From Isoetes taiwanensis (lineage: Eukaryota; Streptophyta; Lycopodiopsida; Isoetales; Isoetaceae), in assembly GCA_021234155.1 (NCBI GenBank), contig JAJEKV010000031.1:1047614-1111613 (forward strand): a stretch of DNA of 64,000 nucleotides, written 5' to 3'. The notes beneath the pieces are model-generated. The model did no database searches. It had not been told where the DNA came from and was given only the letters and a program-made list of their open reading frames with translations. The position numbers were made by a program, and so were the translations under genes. Each line of letters begins with the position of its first letter. The stretch's first letter is position 1. Below, piece by piece: positions 10,447-22,744 of the stretch.

Positions 10447-12388
10447 GTTGTTCCCATCTATAAGGCAGGTGACCCGCACTGCCCAGCCAATTACCGAACA
10501 ATCATGGTCAGTTCGGTGTTTGCAAAATTGCTTCTTTGGGATTCTCGAGCGGCAGCTTGATCGGCCGGGGCGGGCGGCAGAGATACGGCCCTCACCCAGG
10601 CGGGGATTCGACCCCGACACTCAACCATTGACCACATCTTCACATTGCGAGCTCTGGTTGAAGACAGCAGGAACCGCCGTCAGGATCTATATTGTTGCTT
10701 CGTGGATTTTGCAAAGGCATTTGACACTGTGCCTCGGGAAAAACTATGGGCAAGATTGCGACAGCTGGGGGTTCCGGTAGATTTGCAGAATGCAGTGTAC
10801 AGGCTTTATGAAAGATGCTCGGGTCGGTTGCAGCCGACAAGCCAACCATTTGATAGTAGTATCGGGGTTCGCCAGGGATGCCCTCTCTCCCCAACATTGT
10901 TTGGGCTTTACATTGATCAATTGGAGAGCTGGCTTGCTGATAATGGGGGCGACGGGGCTCACCTTCTCTACCAGATCATCAGCAGTTAATATATGCCGAT
11001 GATGTGGACCTTCTAACTTACACACAGCATACATGCAACGACATCTCGATGCCACGGACACATTTTGTCAAGCGTTTATCTTGGCGTCAACTTGGCCAAG
11101 ACTAAGGTGGTTTTCATATCATCTTCCACGACGGTAGGGATCCCCTCCTTCCGTTACCGAGGCGCGAATGTGGAAGTAGCATCCACATACAAATATTTGG
11201 GAGTGGAGTTTCCGTCTACTATGCACCGGGACACATCCATACGACTCACGAAGTTACTGGTAATTTTGGAAAGCACTATATGCAATGCAAAACAATAGTC
11301 ATAGAGCGGAGTTGTATGATTGGACCCATCAGTCCACACTGCTCAAAGTCTTAGTGGAGCCCGTCCTTTTATACGGGGTGGAAGTATGGGGCCCAATGGT
11401 ATCCCTCGCTACTTGGAATGACTTGGAGGTCGCGAAAGCCTTCTTGGTACGAGCACTAGGGGTGAAGTCCACAGTCCCATATCAAATTCTCTCAAGGGAA
11501 ATGGATTCTTGCCTCTTGAGAGGGCGGCCCTTGATCGCCACATTGTCTATTTTCGGAAGGTGGTCAACATGGACGATGCTCGCCTCCCAAAACTAGCTTA
11601 TATCATGGCAATGGGGCCTAACGCCTCAAGGCCTGCTGGAGGAAAAAGAGAGCTCAATGGATGGCTAGATGGAATGTGCGTGAGCACGAGGTGCATACAT
11701 GTGCAAACAGAGCGTATCGCCATAGCTTGAGGTAATATCTTGACGCTTTTTGCTTCATCGGCAAGCTTTGGGATGCCGCCCTTGAACAGTCAAGACAAAG
11801 ACACTACCAAAGACCACATAAATCCCACATTGGAACGAGGCCCACAATGCTACCTGCGCACCCACTTGCCCATGAAAAGACGCGGACTCATTGCCTCCAT
11901 TCGCATTGGGGCACATCATCTTCAATTGAGACAAAGGATGGATTGGTGAGCCACGCCGGGACGTGCTCACAATGCCGCCAAATGGGAGTCATTGAGGATG
12001 AATCTCATACCCTTCAAAGTTGCCCAAGATATGATCAAATCCCGGACGCTTATGCCGAAGTTGGTCGCCCGCCACCGCTACATGTGACATTGAGCACAAA
12101 GATCCGCGGATGCTAGGATCATACCTTCCGTGGAGGTCATGGACATGCGAGATCAGCTATGTCCTCGAAAGCACGCCTTTGACATGTACATACACATTTA
12201 TTTCATGATGATGTATACTTATGCGGTTTGACACATTCTTATTACGCCACGGTTTTCCCTCGAAAACCCTTGAGGGAGGGGGTTTTAACCCTCGACAAGA
12301 ATAAGTTTGTTTGCGCTCCTTCCCAGGTCCCATAGGCCGATTGGTCTCAGTGGACGATAAAAAAACTATTCTATTCTATTCTATTCTC
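10447..12388 (+). mobile_element. 5'-truncated LINE (non-LTR retrotransposon), decayed
   Basis: Reverse-transcriptase blocks appear in order but in shifting frames: PANYRTIMV near 10490, FVDFAKAFDTV near 10690, GVRQGCPLSP near 10866 and YADDVDLL at 10992. They are followed by the LLYGVEVWG region near 11370 and a C-terminal Cys/His segment (CSQCRQMGVIEDESHTLQSC) near 11970. The 3' end matches other copies here (GTCTCAGTGGACGATAAAA) and has a (TATTC)n tail at 12366-12388. Several stops and frameshifts show it is dead. Confidence 0.9.
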
Positions 12389-15185
12389 TCCCCAGATTCA
12401 AGAAGATGCCAATGCACTTACCTGCTATTTGTTTTCTTTTACCTTTTCCCTTCTTGTTTGTGTATTTGGAATGCAAATTCATGCAGATGACTTTTCTAGC
12501 TTTGTTTCGAAGACTAGTGTCTGATCGGAGGTGCCACAGAATCAGGAGGAGATTGTTAGGCTTCCGACCCCTTTTTCTCCTTCCTTTGCTAGTGGTCTGG
12601 AGCTAGATGTGAGAATAGTAAGTATGATGGATTCGAAAGTAGAGGCATTACGAGGTATTGTGGAGAAACTATATATACAACCATTTTTTTTAAGATATTA
12701 TGTTATTGTTTTGTGTTTTGATGGTGTAGGTTCTAATGGCCATGGCCATGCAGGCGTTGCTACAAGCATTTCTTGTTATTATAAAGATGGAATCAAGGTG
12801 GCGGCGGCACCATCATATGTTTTTCATTTATTTATTTGTGATATGTTTTTGTGGTGTTAGTGAGGCGATGGCATGAACATCACATGAAGATTCTGTATTC
12901 TTTGCTCTTAAACAATATGTGATATTGAATGAACTATAGGCTCCTTCTCTTGTCTTTAATTTCTATAAGTATATTTTGGAAACTTCTGTCCAACATTAGC
13001 ATGGACCCCCCATTGGAATGTTCTTCAATTCCTGGAGGGTGTATTTCATCATACCATTGGTTTTCAATTAAATGTACTACTTGGATGAAATGCTGGCCAA
13101 GTGATGTTCAATATTTTATGACCAAATATTGTGAATTGTAAGATGCAATATATGTATTATTCTCTTGGCTAATGGCTGAGATGTAACGATAAAGAAGAAG
13201 CGTGATAAAGAAGTACATCGCAATAAGAATATACTTACACATAGACATAGTTCAGACATGCATTTCCCTTCCTCATCAAAATAACTTCTTTTAGGGGAGT
13301 CATCCTTTAACTGCAGAACAATATGAAGCCACTGCTTGGCATGGGGATCAAGTTTTCTAGCTTGATTTGGAGAATATAAGATATCATGTTTGGAATCCAC
13401 TTAGCAAAGAACCAATTATGGTACATGCCCACTTTTTGTCAAAGGAGAGGTTAGGATGTTTGTTCCAATTAAGATCAAATTGAAAAAGCAATGCTTTTAA
13501 GTGCCTATCTCGAACTCATATTTCTGCTTCTGAGTCAAGAGTTAGTTGGAGAAGAAGAAGTCACCTCCCACATCTACTAGGCGATGGAGGTAATGAAAGA
13601 ACAAACTTGCACCAAAGATGGAGACGCAAGAAATCTCATTCACTTGGCCAAAGTAGTACAGTGCCAACATAGTTGCAACTCTTTGTTGGCAACATTCTGG
13701 TCCTCAACGGCCATCTCTTCTAACCCCACATAGTAATTCCTTGCTAGGATATAGCCATTGGGATTCACTAGTCAGGCGCAAACTTTCTTGCTTTAAACTC
13801 TCACAAAAGGTTGGAGGTGCAGGCTAAATAGCACCACTGCTACAAGTGTTGGTGGTCCTACCTTCATATATGAACAGGTGAAGGTTATCTCTCGTGACTC
13901 ATTTCGAATTTCTACTTCAAGATTAGAATTATGAATACTACATAAGCTTTCAAAGATGAGCAGGTTGAGGAGTAGGTTCTTGAGATTGGGGCCAATATAA
14001 ATGTTAAAATTTTGCCATAAATAATCTGCTAGAGGAAGGCATATGAATGCAAATTTATTATGGATAACATTTAGGAACTTAACTTCTAAATGTTTAAAAG
14101 GGGCAAAATTGACATTTTTGAAAATATTTTATGTGCATTCTGTGTGATAACAATCAAAGAAGATTGAAATACTAGATGATTGCTTGTCACAAAAAAATAG
14201 TGGATTCTACAATTGATCCAAAGGTATCCGATTGTCGAATGTTGAAGAAATGGAAGTTTAAACTAGTGCTTTTGATCAATCTCAAACTATAATGTTTTTC
14301 TTTTTCGCAACGCCATTGCTCAAAAATATTCTAGATTAAATAAAAGGTTGAAGTTGCATATGGTGGCCATTGGGAGCTTTGGATATACATATTGGTGATT
14401 TGTGATAGCCTCTAAACTACAGATAGAAGCTGAGGTATATTTAACAATATAAAATAAGATTTCAAATACATATTTATTGGTGTCAATTTCATTCATGCAT
14501 TGTATATTAAGTGTGGGCTCTCGTTGCACCCTCAATATGAATATATAGCACCATAACATGGGATTATAAGTGGATTTGATTTGGGTATATAAAACTACCA
14601 TACCTGAAACCATAGACTACACCCCTCAAAGAATTGAATGCGTTGTAACAAGAAACAAATAAGAATAAAATATATCAACATATATAGATCTAATAGAAAA
14701 GCTAATTATGTTGGCTTGCTAGTTGTATTGGTCAACGCATTCTTTATTTTGATAGATGTTCGTGGACAAGTCCCATATTTCATATTCCAAAACTTGACAT
14801 TATTTCATAGTTCAAATCATAGGTGCTTTTATTATTTTGGTAGAGGTTCGAGTCCTCGTATTTCATATTCTAGAACCTGAGGCGCCTGAGGCGCAATTAT
14901 ATTTCATCCTTCAAAATCATAGGCACCCCTAGTCAAAATTATTTTGGTAGAAGTTCGAGGACGAGTCCCCATATTTCATATTCCAAAACCTTAGGCGCAA
15001 CCTATTTCATATTTCAAATCATAGATGTCCTTATTGTTTTGGTAGAGGTTTGAATCTCTATATTTTATATTGCAAAACTTGAGGTGCAATTATATTTCAT
15101 ATTTTAAAATCATAGGCGCTCCTAATCATAAATGACAATAATCAAAGCGAGAGGCGCCTAGAGGCCCCCATCACAGGATCCACCA
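12389..15185. other. Intergenic region
   Basis: No convincing gene. An exon-like open stretch at 12531-12660 (VRLPTPFSPSFASGLELDV) is followed by GTAAG-like and AG-like sites, but I do not recognise the product and cannot extend it. From 14700 to 15130 a diffuse repeat recurs about every 120 bp (TTTCATATTCCAAAAC near 14780, 14980 and 15070). Confidence 0.4.
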
Positions 15186-15217
15186 ATGACCAATTTAGTT
15201 CAGGGTGCACCCCGTTT

Positions 15218-15340
15218 AGATAAAGATAAAGATAAAGATAAAGATAAAGATAAACTTTTTATCATCCATGAGAATCCAGTCGGGTTATGGGAATATGCAC
15301 CGAAACAAAAGTGGGCCTTAACATTAGACTTGTCCCATGA
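15218..15340 (-). mobile_element. Degenerate LINE 3' end with (GATAAA)n tail
   Basis: About six GATAAA units are followed by a diverged version of the LINE terminus found at 20812 and 23971 (TTTTTATC, GAGA, TATGGGA in the same order). Interpreted as a very short 5'-truncated minus-strand insertion. Confidence 0.5.
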
Positions 15341-15436
15341 TGGGCCATTAACAGGCATTTTCAACGTTTACAAAATAAAATGTCTTGATAAAGAGATTTT
15401 TTTTATTTCTTTGGTTCTAATGTTATTTTTCTACAC

Positions 15437-15640
<204 letters not shown>

Positions 15641-16848
15641 GAAAAAATAATGCTAATGCTAATAGTAATTTTGTGTACCAATATAGAATTTTGTGAAAGA
15701 CACAAAAAAGTGCTCCGAAGTCTGTGAAAGAAGATATATCCATTCAAACTAGACGGGGTCAAAGCTGTCTTCTGCCTTCTGAGAACCGTTACCAATTCCT
15801 AGAAAGCAGTTATGATGTAAAAACAATAACTTTCAATTTTTAGATCAAACTTGGGTTTGAATTTAATATTTTGACCTTTACTTTTAATTTGAATTTTAGG
15901 AAATTTATATAAATGGATAATATTGCTACATATAATTCTAGATCATCCTCCAAAAAATTGCATTATGAGAGTTTACAAGGACATAAAACCAATGCATAAA
16001 CAAGCTCGTGAAAAGAACAAAAGACATGGTAAAAAAATTAAAAACAATTTTAGTACCTGCCCATTACTGGTCTATGGTCTATTTAGAAATTTTAAATATC
16101 TTTAAGTTAATCCAAATTTTGGGATATGAGTAGCCCTAGACCACTCACTGTGATTAGATAATACCATCTTTCCTTAAAAAGGAAAAAAAAGGAAAGAAAA
16201 CCAGATACATTGTGGAGGATCAGAGGGAAATGTTTTACCTCCTGAACAGACATCCCAGGACATTCTAGAGAAAGGGCTGAACAAACCTCTGCACCTGCAA
16301 GAAATATCAGTGCAAACCAAAGGATACAATACTTACATAAGCCAGCTCTATGATCCTGCTAAGGTTCGAGCAAAAGCACCTCCACAACAGAGTTGGATGT
16401 CACTTAGGGCCTGCAGCGTCTCGCCAATGGCAAGACAGTTCATTCTCTAATGGTAGCTTTTTTTTTTGCTTGGTTGATTTGTTGGTTCTTAGTGTAAACC
16501 TTAAAGGATTTTCCATGATTAATAAATGCAATTCAAAACCTTTTAAGGATTTTCCAATTAACGACATACTAACTCAACAACAGCGCGAAGTCCGTTTGGT
16601 CTCGATGGATCATGGATGTGAAGGTCTCTTCTTTTGGCGTACCTATCACAAAACATTGTGAGTTTCCATTTTGCTGAATCATTCGGAGGCTTCGGTCTTA
16701 GTTTAGTATTTAAATTGCATGCAATGAACCGTTTAGGAGTTTGGATTCCGTGTGCTTCGAAACAAAAAATTTGAACTGTAATGTGTGAGTGCATTCGACA
16801 AATGGAATGGAGACCTGATCATCCGCCATAGTCAGTGCTTTTGGCCGG
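15641..16848. other. Intergenic, upstream of the PPR gene
   Basis: AT-rich with no gene seen. An in-frame TGA at 16816 precedes the PPR start codon. Confidence 0.5.
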
Positions 16849-19791
16849 ATGGCTGACTCTGTTGGCAATATTCTTTGTAAAATACAAAAATGTAGGAAGA
16901 AGAAGAACCTAGAGTTTGCCAAGCGCCTGCATGTCCACATTTGCAATAATGGGTTGGAAGCTGATAGTAGCATTGAGAATCACACAGTGCCCTTGTTTGT
17001 AGATTGTGGAAATGTCTCTGATGCTCAGCAGGCTTTCAACAGGTTACATCATCGTAATGACCATTCGTGGACTAGTCTTATATGTGGATACGTTGAATAT
17101 GGACAGTTACAACATGCTTTCACCCTTTACCAGAAAATGCAAGAGGACAATATACACCCTAACAGTTTTACCTTTACAACTTTAATAAGGACATGTACAC
17201 TGCTGAAAAATATAGAGAAAGGTCAGCAGATTCATGCTGACATCAAAGAAAAGGGGTTCGGAAAAGACATCTTTATTGGTAGCACATTGATCAACATGTA
17301 TGTCAAATGTGGCTTACTAATGGAAGCAGAAGAAGTCTTCGAAAAGCTGCCTGATCGTAATGTCGTATGTTGGACTGCAGTGATTGCAGGGTTTGTTGAT
17401 CATGGTCTGGGTTGGAAAGCATTGGACTATTTTGAACAGATGATGGTGGAGGGGGTTTGTCCAAATCCACTTACGTTTGTTTTTGCCTTGAAAGCATGCA
17501 GTAGCATTGGGGCTATAGATAAAGGCCGAGAAATTCATTCTTGGATTTCACAAATGAGATTTGAAGAACATCTTTTTGTTGGTAGCAGCTTGATTGACAT
17601 GTATGCAAGATGTGGTGCACTTGCAGATGCACGAGCTGTTCTAAATCGATTGCCAGTTCGGAATGCTGTGATCTGGACTACAATTATAACAGGATATGTG
17701 GAAGCTGGGTATGGTCAGGAAGCACTGGATTGCTTTGAAGAGATGCAGTTAGATGGTGTTTCTCCAGATGTTGCAACATTTGTTTGTTGCTTAAAAGCTT
17801 GTGGTAGAATAAGAGCAATAGACAAAGGGCGAGAGATGCACTATGCAGCCGCACAAAGAGGATTTGAAAAAGATCGAGTTTTTGGTAGTGCTTTAGTTGA
17901 TATGTATGCCAAATGTGGTTCACTTTGTGAGGCACAGGAAGTCTTTCACAAATTGGGTGTCCGTGATGCCATATCATGGACTTCTATGATTGCAGGACAT
18001 ACTGAGCATGGATCTGGCCAGGAGGCTTTAAATTGTTTTGAACAAATGCGGTTGGATGGTGTGATACCCGATGATGTTACATATGTTTGCAGCTTGAAGG
18101 CTTGTGGCAGCATAGGAGCCCTAGATAAAGGACGAGAAATACACCTAGAGGTTGAACAGAAGGGACTTTTAAGAGAACCTTTAGTTGGCAATGCTTTAAT
18201 TGATATGTATGCCAAATGTGCCTCTCTTAAAGAGGCTAGAGAAGTGTTTGACAAAATGCCAGTTCAAAATACTGTCTCATGGAATACACTACTTTGGAGC
18301 TATAGTGACAAAGAGCTTGGTCTGGAAGCTTTGAAATGTTTTAGGCTGATGCAACTGGAGGGAACACCTCCAAATGCTGTCACATATATTAGCATTGCCA
18401 AGGCTTGTGGGGGGTTAGGAGCAATAATTGAGGGTCGAAGAGTACATTCTGAAATTGTGCAAAAGGAATTTGACAAAGACCTTTTTCTTAGCAACACTTT
18501 GGTTGATATGTATGCCAAATGTGGGTCAGTTACAGAGGCACGCGACATTTTTGACAGGCTTGATGGTCGGAATGTTGTGTCTTGGACTGCAATAATTACT
18601 GGTTATGTTGACATTGGACTTGGTGAGGAAGCGCTGAAATGTTTTAGGGAGATGCAATTGGAAGGAGTGTTGCCAACTGCTGTTACTTATGTTTGTATTC
18701 TGAAAGCGTGTGCAATCATGGGGGCAATGGATAAGGCTCGGGAGTTACACATTGAGATTGCAGAAAAGGGATTGGAGATGGATGTCTTTGTTGGTTCCAC
18801 TTTGGTCGATGTGTATTCTAAAGGTGGCTTACTTCTGGAAGCACAGGTAGTCTTTGATAAGCTGTCATTTCCAGCTGTTGTGTCATGGAATGCAATGATA
18901 AGAGGTCATGGCATGAACTATGATAGTAACATGGCCATCAACTGTTTTGAGGCAATGCAAGAACAGGGCATTAGGCCTGATCCTATTACATTTGTTTGTC
19001 TTCTTTCTGCATGCAGCCGTGGTAATCTAGTTTCCAAGGGCCAGCAGTATTTTAAGTTAATGACTGATAAATATGGCATTCTACCACAAACAGATCATTA
19101 TACTTGCATGATCGATCTTTTTGCACGATCTGGGAGCCTATATGCGGCAAAGATATTACTAGAAACAGCACCATCCCCTTTACCTGAAGAAGCATTGAAA
19201 GCTCTTCTCAGTGCATGCAAAACGTATGGTGAGGTAGAACTGGGTTCGAAATGCTTCCAACAGCTGGTTAGGATGAATCCAGACAACTCCTCTTCTTATG
19301 TGCTTATGGGAAATATTTATGGAACTGCTGGCAGGTGGGATGAGGCTAATGCAATAGAAGACCAGAGAAAACGTGCCGGAGCAAAGAAAAAGCCTGCACG
19401 AGCTTTAATAGAGATAAATAAGAAGGTGCATGAGTTTGTTGTGGGGGGTGACCAAAGTGATGAAGTTTTAGTGATGTTAGAAACCTTGAGTACGCGCATG
19501 AAGGAGGAAGGATATACCCCAAGTCTAGATCTCATTTTGAAACCTGTATCTGATGAAGGGAAGGAAGCCGCATTGTGTGGGCATGCCGAGAAAGTGGCCA
19601 TAGCATTTGGGCTTCTTCACACACCACAGGGCCAAGCACTACATGTGTCAAAAAACCTGAGGATGTGCAATGACTGCCATAATGCAAGTAAAATAATATC
19701 GAAAATAGAAAACCGGAAGATTGTCCTCCGAGAAAGTAATTGGATCCATCATTTCAAGGAGGGATTATGTTCTTGTGAAGATATGTGGTAA
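16849..19791 (+). CDS. PLS-class PPR protein with DYW deaminase domain
   Basis: A single 980-residue open frame without introns. The body is a run of P, L and S pentatricopeptide repeats (roughly residues 25-750) with recurring DMYAKCG, VSWTAIITGY and CFREMQLEGV motifs, repeating about every 100 residues as PLS triplets. E-type motifs follow, then the DYW domain (about 850-980). It has zinc/catalytic HAE at H912 and E914 (usually HSE), CNDCH at 940-944, and ends CSCEDMW instead of CSCGDYW. Such proteins carry out site-specific C-to-U editing of organelle transcripts. The first ATG after an upstream TGA (16816) starts almost directly in repeats, so no clear transit peptide is visible; a 5' exon cannot be excluded. 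The RNA target is unknown. Confidence 0.95.
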   Translation: MADSVGNILCKIQKCRKKKNLEFAKRLHVHICNNGLEADSSIENHTVPLFVDCGNVSDAQQAFNRLHHRNDHSWTSLICGYVEYGQLQHAFTLYQKMQEDNIHPNSFTFTTLIRTCTLLKNIEKGQQIHADIKEKGFGKDIFIGSTLINMYVKCGLLMEAEEVFEKLPDRNVVCWTAVIAGFVDHGLGWKALDYFEQMMVEGVCPNPLTFVFALKACSSIGAIDKGREIHSWISQMRFEEHLFVGSSLIDMYARCGALADARAVLNRLPVRNAVIWTTIITGYVEAGYGQEALDCFEEMQLDGVSPDVATFVCCLKACGRIRAIDKGREMHYAAAQRGFEKDRVFGSALVDMYAKCGSLCEAQEVFHKLGVRDAISWTSMIAGHTEHGSGQEALNCFEQMRLDGVIPDDVTYVCSLKACGSIGALDKGREIHLEVEQKGLLREPLVGNALIDMYAKCASLKEAREVFDKMPVQNTVSWNTLLWSYSDKELGLEALKCFRLMQLEGTPPNAVTYISIAKACGGLGAIIEGRRVHSEIVQKEFDKDLFLSNTLVDMYAKCGSVTEARDIFDRLDGRNVVSWTAIITGYVDIGLGEEALKCFREMQLEGVLPTAVTYVCILKACAIMGAMDKARELHIEIAEKGLEMDVFVGSTLVDVYSKGGLLLEAQVVFDKLSFPAVVSWNAMIRGHGMNYDSNMAINCFEAMQEQGIRPDPITFVCLLSACSRGNLVSKGQQYFKLMTDKYGILPQTDHYTCMIDLFARSGSLYAAKILLETAPSPLPEEALKALLSACKTYGEVELGSKCFQQLVRMNPDNSSSYVLMGNIYGTAGRWDEANAIEDQRKRAGAKKKPARALIEINKKVHEFVVGGDQSDEVLVMLETLSTRMKEEGYTPSLDLILKPVSDEGKEAALCGHAEKVAIAFGLLHTPQGQALHVSKNLRMCNDCHNASKIISKIENRKIVLRESNWIHHFKEGLCSCEDMW

Positions 19792-20776
19792 TGGTACCCC
19801 TTATCACTGTACAAACATTAATTATTTAAGAGGCATGTAAAAGAAGCTGCTAAAGCCTTTTTTACACATCAGCTACCAATGCTGTCTATATTGTTTCTCA
19901 GCAGATGAGAGAGTACTCCTTGATAAGGTTCAACTATAGACACACTGGTAGCGAGATGTTTAAAAAATCATAGATGCCACATCTTGTTAGCAGGAGCCTA
20001 AGTACCACAATGCTTTTGGTCTATTTATATATTCTAGCAGGCCAGCACTTCATCTGGCAGAATTGAGCTAGATATGCTCTTTTGCTTGCACTTTCACACT
20101 TCTGCCTGCCTCATCATGTTACTTTTATGGTCAAGAATGTTTTGCACAACATCCCAATTTTGAACATGGGAGGATCTGCAAGAATCTGGGAACTTCCCAT
20201 CAGACATGGTCAACATGAGAAAACTAACTCTGTTCTAGAAACTGGAAGAGCAAGAAGATGGATAGTACAATTTAGAGCAGCATGTCTTTCATAAATTGTG
20301 GAAGGCTTCTTCATGTCAAAATCATTAGGCCAAATTTTAAAGATGAGCATCTAAAGGTAGCGTGCCAGCTCCTGCGGGGCAGAGAGACTCTGTGATTAAA
20401 TACGGGGCAGAGAGACCTTAATTAAATATGGTTATATTTGAGCATACTCCAAGGAAAGCTTTGCTCAAATATTTCTGATACACCTAGTATCAGAAAAAAA
20501 TATTTCTGATACGCCCAATTTGGAAATAAGTTGGATAATTTAGAACATTAATGGTTAAAAAGATGTTTTGGCTGACTTTGCTATAATATAGTATCAACAT
20601 TTGAATAGGTTCTTGAACATATGCCTAAAATAAAGCAGGCCAAACTTAGCGTGATTATCCAACAATATCCATCAGATAAGCAACTAAAATGACAAAGCAT
20701 GCAAGAGACATAGAATTGGCAATACTATTGAGACATAGAATTGGCAATACTATTGGTGGAATCAGTGAAAAGTTTA
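19792..20776. other. Downstream of the PPR gene, no gene seen
   Basis: AT-rich, probably containing the PPR 3' UTR. A small direct repeat (GGGGCAGAGAGAC) lies at about 20376 and 20403. Confidence 0.5.
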
Positions 20777-22073
20777 ATAAGAATAAGAATAAGAATAAGA
20801 ATAAGAATAGGTTTTTATCGTCCACTGAGACCAATCGCCTAATGGGACCCGTAAGGGCCAACAAACTTATTATCGTCCGGTTAAAAATCCCTCACCCAAG
20901 GGTTTTCGAGGAAAAACCGTGGGCGATAATAAGAATGTCAAGTTAAATTGTACAAGTATACATCATCATGAAATAAATGTGTAGTACATGTCAAGCTGCC
21001 GCCCCGAGGACATAGCTGATCTCGCATGTCCATGACCTCCTGAAGGTATGATCCTAGCACCCGTATGGATGCTGTGCTCAATGTCACATGTAGCGGCCGC
21101 CAAAGCCCCCAAACAACATAAGCATCCCGATTTGATCATATGTTTGGGCAACTTTGAAGGGTATGAGATTCATCCTCAATGACTCCCATTTGGCGAGCAT
21201 TGACGTAACCCGTCCCGGCGTGGCTCACCAATCCATCCGCTTGTCTCAATTTGAAGATGATGTGCCCCCGTCTTGAATGGAGGCAATGAGTCTCGTCTTT
21301 TTCATGGGCAAGTGGGTGCGCAGTAGCATTGTGGGCCTGTTCCAATGTGGGATTTATGTGGCGGTAGTGTGTCTTTGCCTTGACTGTTCAAGGGCGCCGC
21401 ATCCCAAAGCTTGTTGATGAAGCAAGCGTCCAAGATATTGCCTCAAGCTATGGCGATCTCGTCTGTTTGCACATGTATGCACCTCGTGTTCTCGCACATT
21501 CCATCTAGCCATCCATTGAGCTCTCTTTTCCCTCCAGCAGCCTTGAGGCGATGTGGCCCCATTGCCATGATATAAGCTAGTTTAGGGAGATGAGTATCGT
21601 CCATATTGACCACCTTCTCTCAAAATAGACAACATGGCGATCAAGGGCCGCCCCTCAAGAGGCAAGAATCACATCTCCTCTCGGTAGAATTTGATATGGG
21701 ACTGTGGACTTCACCCCTAGTGCTCGTTACAAGAAGGCTTTCTCACTTTTGCTCCAAGTCATTCCAAGTAGCGAGGATACTCACTGACCCCATACTTCAA
21801 CCCCAGTATAAAAGGACAGCTCCACTAAGACCTTGAAATGTGGTGTGACGATGGGTCCAATCATACAACTCCGCTCTATGACTATTGTTTTGCATTGCAT
21901 ATAGTGCCTTCCAAACCCTTGTAACTCAGAGTCCAGATGGATGTGTCCCAGTGCATAGTAGAAGGAAACTCCACTCCCAAATATTTGTATGTGGATGCTA
22001 CTTCCACATTCTGCCCTCGGTAACTGAATGAGGGGATCCTCGGCTGTCGTGAAGATGATATGAAGATTAACAA
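20777..22073 (-). mobile_element. 5'-truncated LINE copy, same family as 10447-12388
   Basis: It reads right to left. The segment VASTYKYLGVEFPSTMH (near 21990) and the Cys/His segment QMGVIEDESHTLQSCP (near 21160) match the plus copy closely. The 3' end at 20812 carries a tail of about six AATAAG/AAGAAT units (20777-20811). Frameshifts are present. Confidence 0.88.
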
Positions 22074-22214
22074 TTAATTCTTTCTTATGAATTTTAATTA
22101 TGAGCCAGATGCTTAATGTTCAAAACATATACAGTGTTGCTTTCTTCATAAGTTGGTTCATGCTAGAAAAAAACTATAAGATTAAAAAAATGAAAAAGAG
22201 AATTCCAACCAGTC

Positions 22215-22372
22215 AAGGGAAACAAGGTCGAGCCAAGCTGATATGTCAACAGAATAAACGCAGCATTATTAAAGAAGAGAGGAGAAAGCGGCCAAGGAGG
22301 AGCACTTCGGTCGGCACTTGGAAACAAAGTCGAGTCAAGCTGGCAAGTCAATAGAATAATGCAGCATTATTG
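22215..22372. repeat. ~57-bp direct duplication, 101 bp apart
   Basis: Segments at 22215-22271 and 22316-22372 share AAACAA, GTCGAG, CAAGCTG and CAGCATTATT in the same order with few changes. Confidence 0.6.
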
Positions 22373-22744
22373 GAAAGAAAATGGAATTGATTTTTATCGT
22401 TGAAGCTTCTGTTGGCCACATTATAGATCATTTATCTGCCAGGAAAATGTCTTAGAATTTTAGATTTGCATCAATGAATTTGACTAGGACAGCCCCTTGT
22501 GTACCCAGACTGAAGTATGACATACTTGTGCAGTGGAGGATGGTAAAACATGGGATTGAGAAAGGCAAGAATCTCTAAGTTCTAAGTCTAGCGAGGTTAA
22601 CAATTTAACTTTTGACATGGATCATTTTCACTTTCATGCTTGATCCTTTACACATGAGGTTCTTTTGGATATTTTCTCATTTAATCAAGGAAAAGTTCTC
22701 TCTGTATCGTCTCAGTTCACAAACACAAAGGAATCTGAAAAAAA

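Noticed and set aside
12531-12860. Possible exon or gene fragment
   Set aside because: Part reads like protein (LPTPFSPSFASGLELD), but no consistent splice structure, start or homology was found.
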